Shown piece by piece: positions 60,979-64,000 of a stretch of 64,000 nucleotides of DNA. The stretch is from Paraburkholderia sp. CNPSo 3274 (lineage in GTDB: Bacteria; Pseudomonadota; Gammaproteobacteria; Burkholderiales; Burkholderiaceae): positions 1-64,000 of the forward strand of contig NZ_JAMBPR010000035.1 of the NCBI RefSeq assembly GCF_024206475.1. The letters run 5' to 3'. The notes beneath the pieces were generated by a model, which was not told the origin of the DNA, made no database searches, and saw only the letters and a program-made list of their open reading frames with translations. How positions within the stretch are numbered: the stretch's first letter is position 1; the number at the start of each line of letters is the position of its first letter. A program made the translations under genes and the position numbers.

Positions 60979-63192
60979 GTGAATCACCCGTATGTGTCGC
61001 TATTTCGTGAACTCTGCGCACGCTGGGTGAGCCGTGCCCGCTCACTTGCCGCCACCGCCGGCGCGAAGGCACGCCGCCTTCTCCGCGCGGCGCTGCACGG
61101 CGTTCGCCACCCGACACGTCGCGGCATCGCACTGGCGGTCGCTGCACCAACACTGTTTTCGCTGGCCTACACGCTGGCGCTTGTTCCGTTCACACCTCGC
61201 CTCGTTGATATCCGCAAGGCCCGGGTCGATCGTCCCGCGCTGATCCTTTCCGCCGATGGCAATGTGCTCGCCGAGTTCAAACCGGTAAATCGCGAGTGGG
61301 TCACGCTCAACCGGATTTCGCCGCACGTGATGGACGCCCTGATTGCGACCGAGGATCACCGGTTCTACGAGCATCACGGGATTGACCTCCAGCGCGTTGC
61401 GGCGGCCGCGCTCCATACGTTCACTGGCCGTCGTCAGGGTGGCTCCACCATTACCCAGCAGCTCGCGCGCAACCTGTATCCGGATGAAATCGGCCGCGCA
61501 CCAACGTTGACGCGCAAGCTCAAGGAAGCGATCACTGCGCTCAAGATCGAATCCGTGTACAGCAAGGACCAGATCCTGGAGACGTACCTGAACACGGTGC
61601 CCTTTCTGTACAACGCATACGGTGTGGAGATGGCCGCGCGTACGTACTTCGGCAAGCCAGCCGCGGATCTCGATGTCCTCGAGAGTGCGACGCTCGTTGG
61701 CATGCTCAAGGCGAACAGCGCCTACAACCCGGTGCTCAATCCCGAGCGCGCGCTGGAGCGCCGCAACACGGTGCTCGCGCAGATGGTGAAGTTCGGCAAG
61801 CTCAGCCCGCGCGCGTATGCCTGGCTGAAACGTCAGCCGATCGACGTCAATTTCGAGCCCCAGTCCGAGCAGGTTGGCGCGGCTCCCCACTTCGCCGCCC
61901 AGTTGCGAAGGTGGCTGACTGCATGGGCGGATCGCAACGGCTACAACATCTATTCCGACGGGCTCGTCGTGCGAACGACCATCGATTCCCGGCTTCAGGC
62001 AATGGCAGCACAGGCCGTTGCCTGGCAGACCAGCCAGCTGCAGTCGATCGCCAATGGCGCATGGAACGAGCGTACGGGTTGCTGGCCGGGTAACGCGCTG
62101 TTCCAGTCGTTCATCAGGCAGACGGCGGAGTACCGCACAGCGCGCGACACGGGCCTGCAGGATCAGACCGCCATCAGGAAGCTTGCGACGGACGCTTCGC
62201 TTGTTGATGGCCTTTGTCATGGCAAGAGACAGGTCCAGGCCGGATTCGTGGCCATGGATCCGCGCAACGGGGACATCAAGGCCTGGGTCGGCAGCCGCGA
62301 TTTTCACGACGAACCTTTTGATCACGTGCAGCAGGCACGACGGCAGCCCGGTTCCACGTTCAAGGCCTTCGTCTATGGCGCCGCCTTCGCGGATGGCGCA
62401 CAGCCGGGTGACACGATCGTCGATCGCAACGTCGCGATCCCGTTGAAAGGCACTGCGGCATGGACGCCGACCGATCCCGAGCCGCCGACCGGCCGCCCGA
62501 TGTCGCTGCGTGACGCCCTTGCGTTTTCACGTAACCGCGTGACTGCGCAGCTCATGCAGCGTGAGGGGCCTGCCAAGGTCGCCGCACTCGCGCGTGCGAT
62601 GGGCGTGCGCGAGAGCCCACTGGATCCGGTGCCGTCGCTCGCGCTGGGCACGAGCCCGGTCACGCTCAGGGAGATGGTCTCGGCGTACGGCACGATCGCC
62701 AACCGGGGTGCCTATGTCGAGCCGCGCATGGTGACACGCATCGAGGATCGCAACGGCAACGTGCTCGCCGACTTCCCGGCCGCGCAGCCGGAGCAGGCAC
62801 TTCCGGCCGCGGCCGCACTGAAGCTGGTCGACGTGATGCGCGACGTCGTTAATCGCGGCACCGGTAGCGACATCCGAACCCGTTTCGGGATTTACGTCGA
62901 CGTGGCTGGTAAGACGGGAACAACGCAGGCCGGCACGGATAGCTGGTTCATCCTGATCCACCCCCAACTGGTTGCAGGCGCATGGGTGGGATTCGACGAC
63001 GCACGCGTGACGTTACGCAACGACTATTGGGGCGAAGGTGCGCACAGCGCGTTGCCGGTGGTGGGTGCTTTCTATGACATGGCGCTGCGCGCACGAGTCA
63101 TCGATGCGCACGCCCAGCTTGCGCCAGCGACCAATCCGTCGCACTCAGGCCATGCGCGAGCGCATCATCATTTTCTCTTCTGGAAATTCTGA
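60979..63192 (+). CDS. Bifunctional penicillin-binding protein, class A (PBP1-like)
   Basis: About 737 residues. An N-terminal membrane anchor (RGIALAVAAPTLFSLAYTLAL) leads to the GT51 glycosyltransferase domain, with catalytic Glu in ATEDHRFYEHHGIDLQR and QGGSTITQQLARNLY, then the transpeptidase with SxxK in RQPGSTFKAF, SxN in FSRNRVTAQ and KTGTT near the C-terminus. It polymerises and cross-links peptidoglycan in the periplasm. It is shorter than PBP1A and lacks its OB domain. The GTG at 60979 is preferred because the upstream frame reads like promoter sequence; a TTG at 60916 is open in frame. Confidence 0.9.
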   Translation: MNHPYVSLFRELCARWVSRARSLAATAGAKARRLLRAALHGVRHPTRRGIALAVAAPTLFSLAYTLALVPFTPRLVDIRKARVDRPALILSADGNVLAEFKPVNREWVTLNRISPHVMDALIATEDHRFYEHHGIDLQRVAAAALHTFTGRRQGGSTITQQLARNLYPDEIGRAPTLTRKLKEAITALKIESVYSKDQILETYLNTVPFLYNAYGVEMAARTYFGKPAADLDVLESATLVGMLKANSAYNPVLNPERALERRNTVLAQMVKFGKLSPRAYAWLKRQPIDVNFEPQSEQVGAAPHFAAQLRRWLTAWADRNGYNIYSDGLVVRTTIDSRLQAMAAQAVAWQTSQLQSIANGAWNERTGCWPGNALFQSFIRQTAEYRTARDTGLQDQTAIRKLATDASLVDGLCHGKRQVQAGFVAMDPRNGDIKAWVGSRDFHDEPFDHVQQARRQPGSTFKAFVYGAAFADGAQPGDTIVDRNVAIPLKGTAAWTPTDPEPPTGRPMSLRDALAFSRNRVTAQLMQREGPAKVAALARAMGVRESPLDPVPSLALGTSPVTLREMVSAYGTIANRGAYVEPRMVTRIEDRNGNVLADFPAAQPEQALPAAAALKLVDVMRDVVNRGTGSDIRTRFGIYVDVAGKTGTTQAGTDSWFILIHPQLVAGAWVGFDDARVTLRNDYWGEGAHSALPVVGAFYDMALRARVIDAHAQLAPATNPSHSGHARAHHHFLFWKF

Positions 63193-63422
63193 GGCTCTTG
63201 CATCGCGGCAGCTTTCGCACCGGTGAGGGCGACCGGCACTTCTTCTACCGGCACAGGCTCGACCAGATGACGGGCGAATCCCGCCTGACGCGTGCGCTCC
63301 AGATCCTCGGGCTGGCCATAACCGGTAAGCGCCGCCAGTACGGGGGCAACGGGTGCCAGTTCCGCAAAGCGCCGTGCAAGGTCGCACCGGAAGTCCGCCA
63401 GACTTGTTCCAGACCAATGGCG
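63168..63422 (-). pseudogene. Remnant of a response-regulator receiver domain (C-terminal half)
   Basis: In one minus-strand frame the sequence reads DLARRFAELAPVAPVLAALTGYGQ, PEDLERTRQAGFARHLVEPVPVEEV, the beta4-to-alpha5 half of a CheY-like domain as found at the end of hybrid kinases (LTGYGQPED...AGFDxHLVKP). The phosphoacceptor half is missing, the conserved KP Lys is Glu, an in-frame TGA lies just upstream at 63423-63425, and there is no start. The frame runs on into the 3' end of the PBP gene and stops at 63168. It is a decaying fragment. Confidence 0.65.
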
Positions 63423-63425
63423 TCA

Positions 63426-63839
63426 CTATCCCTGCGGCATGACGACCTTCACGGACGCGGTGCTGCCGATTTGAAGAAGGCGCTCCCTCACCGCGTCTTC
63501 CCCTGCCATAACGACAACACCATAGACTTGACGCGGCGCTCCGTTACCACCGGCCGTCTGTTGGAGCGCCCCATTATCCGGGACAGAGCCAAATACAGCC
63601 TGGACTTTGAATCCGAGTGCAGTCAGGCTTTGCTTCTGCCCGGGACGATACGCATTGACTGAATTGGCCGACACTTTCATCGGTCGTGGATCTATTTCCT
63701 TTTTGGCAAGTAGCTGTTGGATGAATTCGTGCGACCCAGCATGGCAATCCAGGCTTGCGCCGATCTCACGCGCGTAGATCGCATTCGAGGCGAGGGCCGT
63801 ACCAACAACGGCGCGCCGCATCAAATGAGAGAGTTTCAC
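63426..63839 (-). CDS. Unrecognised secreted protein
   Basis: A 137-residue protein from the GTG at 63839, ten bases after AAAGGA. It starts with a signal peptide (MKLSHLMRRAVVGTALASNAIYA) followed by a ~115-residue mature part with KEIDPRPMKVSANSVNAY, FKVQAVFGSVPDNG and YGVVVMAGEDAVRERLLQIGS, and one Cys. No family is recognised. An ATG at 63848 is too close to the ribosome site. The frame stays open to the right edge of the window, so a longer protein starting outside it cannot be excluded. It lies between a receiver-domain remnant and the window end. Confidence 0.6.
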   Translation of the reverse strand: MKLSHLMRRAVVGTALASNAIYAREIGASLDCHAGSHEFIQQLLAKKEIDPRPMKVSANSVNAYRPGQKQSLTALGFKVQAVFGSVPDNGALQQTAGGNGAPRQVYGVVVMAGEDAVRERLLQIGSTASVKVVMPQG

Positions 63840-64000
63840 GGCAACCATATCCTTTGGCGCTTCAGCAGCGCAGAACTCGCACCACTGTATGAAGTTGCTC
63901 GCCGTTTGCCGGGCAACGGCCGGCCGAAGCCAACGTCGATCTGGCCGGCCCGATCGTGGCCGGCCGTATTGAAGCTCAATTCGGTGCTTCTGCGGGGCCG

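Noticed and set aside
1..64000. CRISPR arrays, tRNA genes, prophage or integrase genes
   Set aside because: No regular spacer-repeat array, no cloverleaf-like sequence with conserved TTCGA loop in a gene gap, and no phage-type proteins were noticed on reading both strands.

Overview
The window is GC-rich, gene-dense DNA from a betaproteobacterium, most likely Paraburkholderia, Caballeronia or a close relative. Reasons: AGGAGA-type ribosome sites, high-GC codon use with GTG and TTG starts, a 382-residue Burkholderia-type porin, a 180-kDa-class NAD-glutamate dehydrogenase, and catabolic gene sets best known from Cupriavidus and Burkholderia. It opens at the end of an rRNA operon (5S rRNA and terminator).

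Layout. 0.2-2.7 kb: a flavin-binding protein and an SDR with altered active site, divergent from a LysR regulator. 2.8-11.3 kb: NAD-glutamate dehydrogenase, an FtsH paralogue and a lone TAXI binding protein. 11.3-15 kb: an aromatic-acid-type MFS transporter, a porin and an internally deleted MFS pseudogene. 15.2-29.5 kb: an arginine / 2-ketoarginine / 4-guanidinobutyrate locus, with a ureohydrolase (GbuA-like) divergent from 2-ketoarginine decarboxylase (AruI) and an aldehyde dehydrogenase. It carries three sets of ABC import genes and a LysR regulator, but no arginine transaminase.

29.5-60.7 kb is a C2-organosulfonate island. sauRSTU takes up sulfoacetate and converts it to sulfoacetaldehyde via sulfoacetyl-CoA. 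iseU-iseJ-iseR imports isethionate and oxidises it to sulfoacetaldehyde. A TauY-like flavoprotein with an amino-acid permease, plus a TauCAB-like ABC importer and a TauR-like MocR regulator, would handle taurine. All routes meet at Xsc (sulfoacetaldehyde + phosphate to acetyl phosphate + sulfite) and Pta (to acetyl-CoA). Embedded in the island are a DUF3311/SSS symporter/amidohydrolase/CobW-GTPase operon, a beta-hydroxyacid dehydrogenase, an SnoaL-like protein and, notably, a CobS-like/CobT-like AAA+ and VWA pair with no chelatase large subunit. The TauE sulfite exporter gene is broken by an out-of-frame internal deletion.

60.8-64 kb: a bifunctional class A penicillin-binding protein, the remnant of a response-regulator receiver domain, and an unrecognised secreted protein.

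Non-coding structure of note: a perfect 15+6+15 operator between sauR and sauS; a ~480-bp imperfect inverted repeat containing a perfect 32-bp palindrome after the tauY-like gene; an octamer tandem repeat upstream of xsc; a 12-bp tandem repeat inside sauT. Coordinates, motifs and spacings were read directly from the sequence. Family names and pathway roles rest on remembered motifs and gene context, with no database search.
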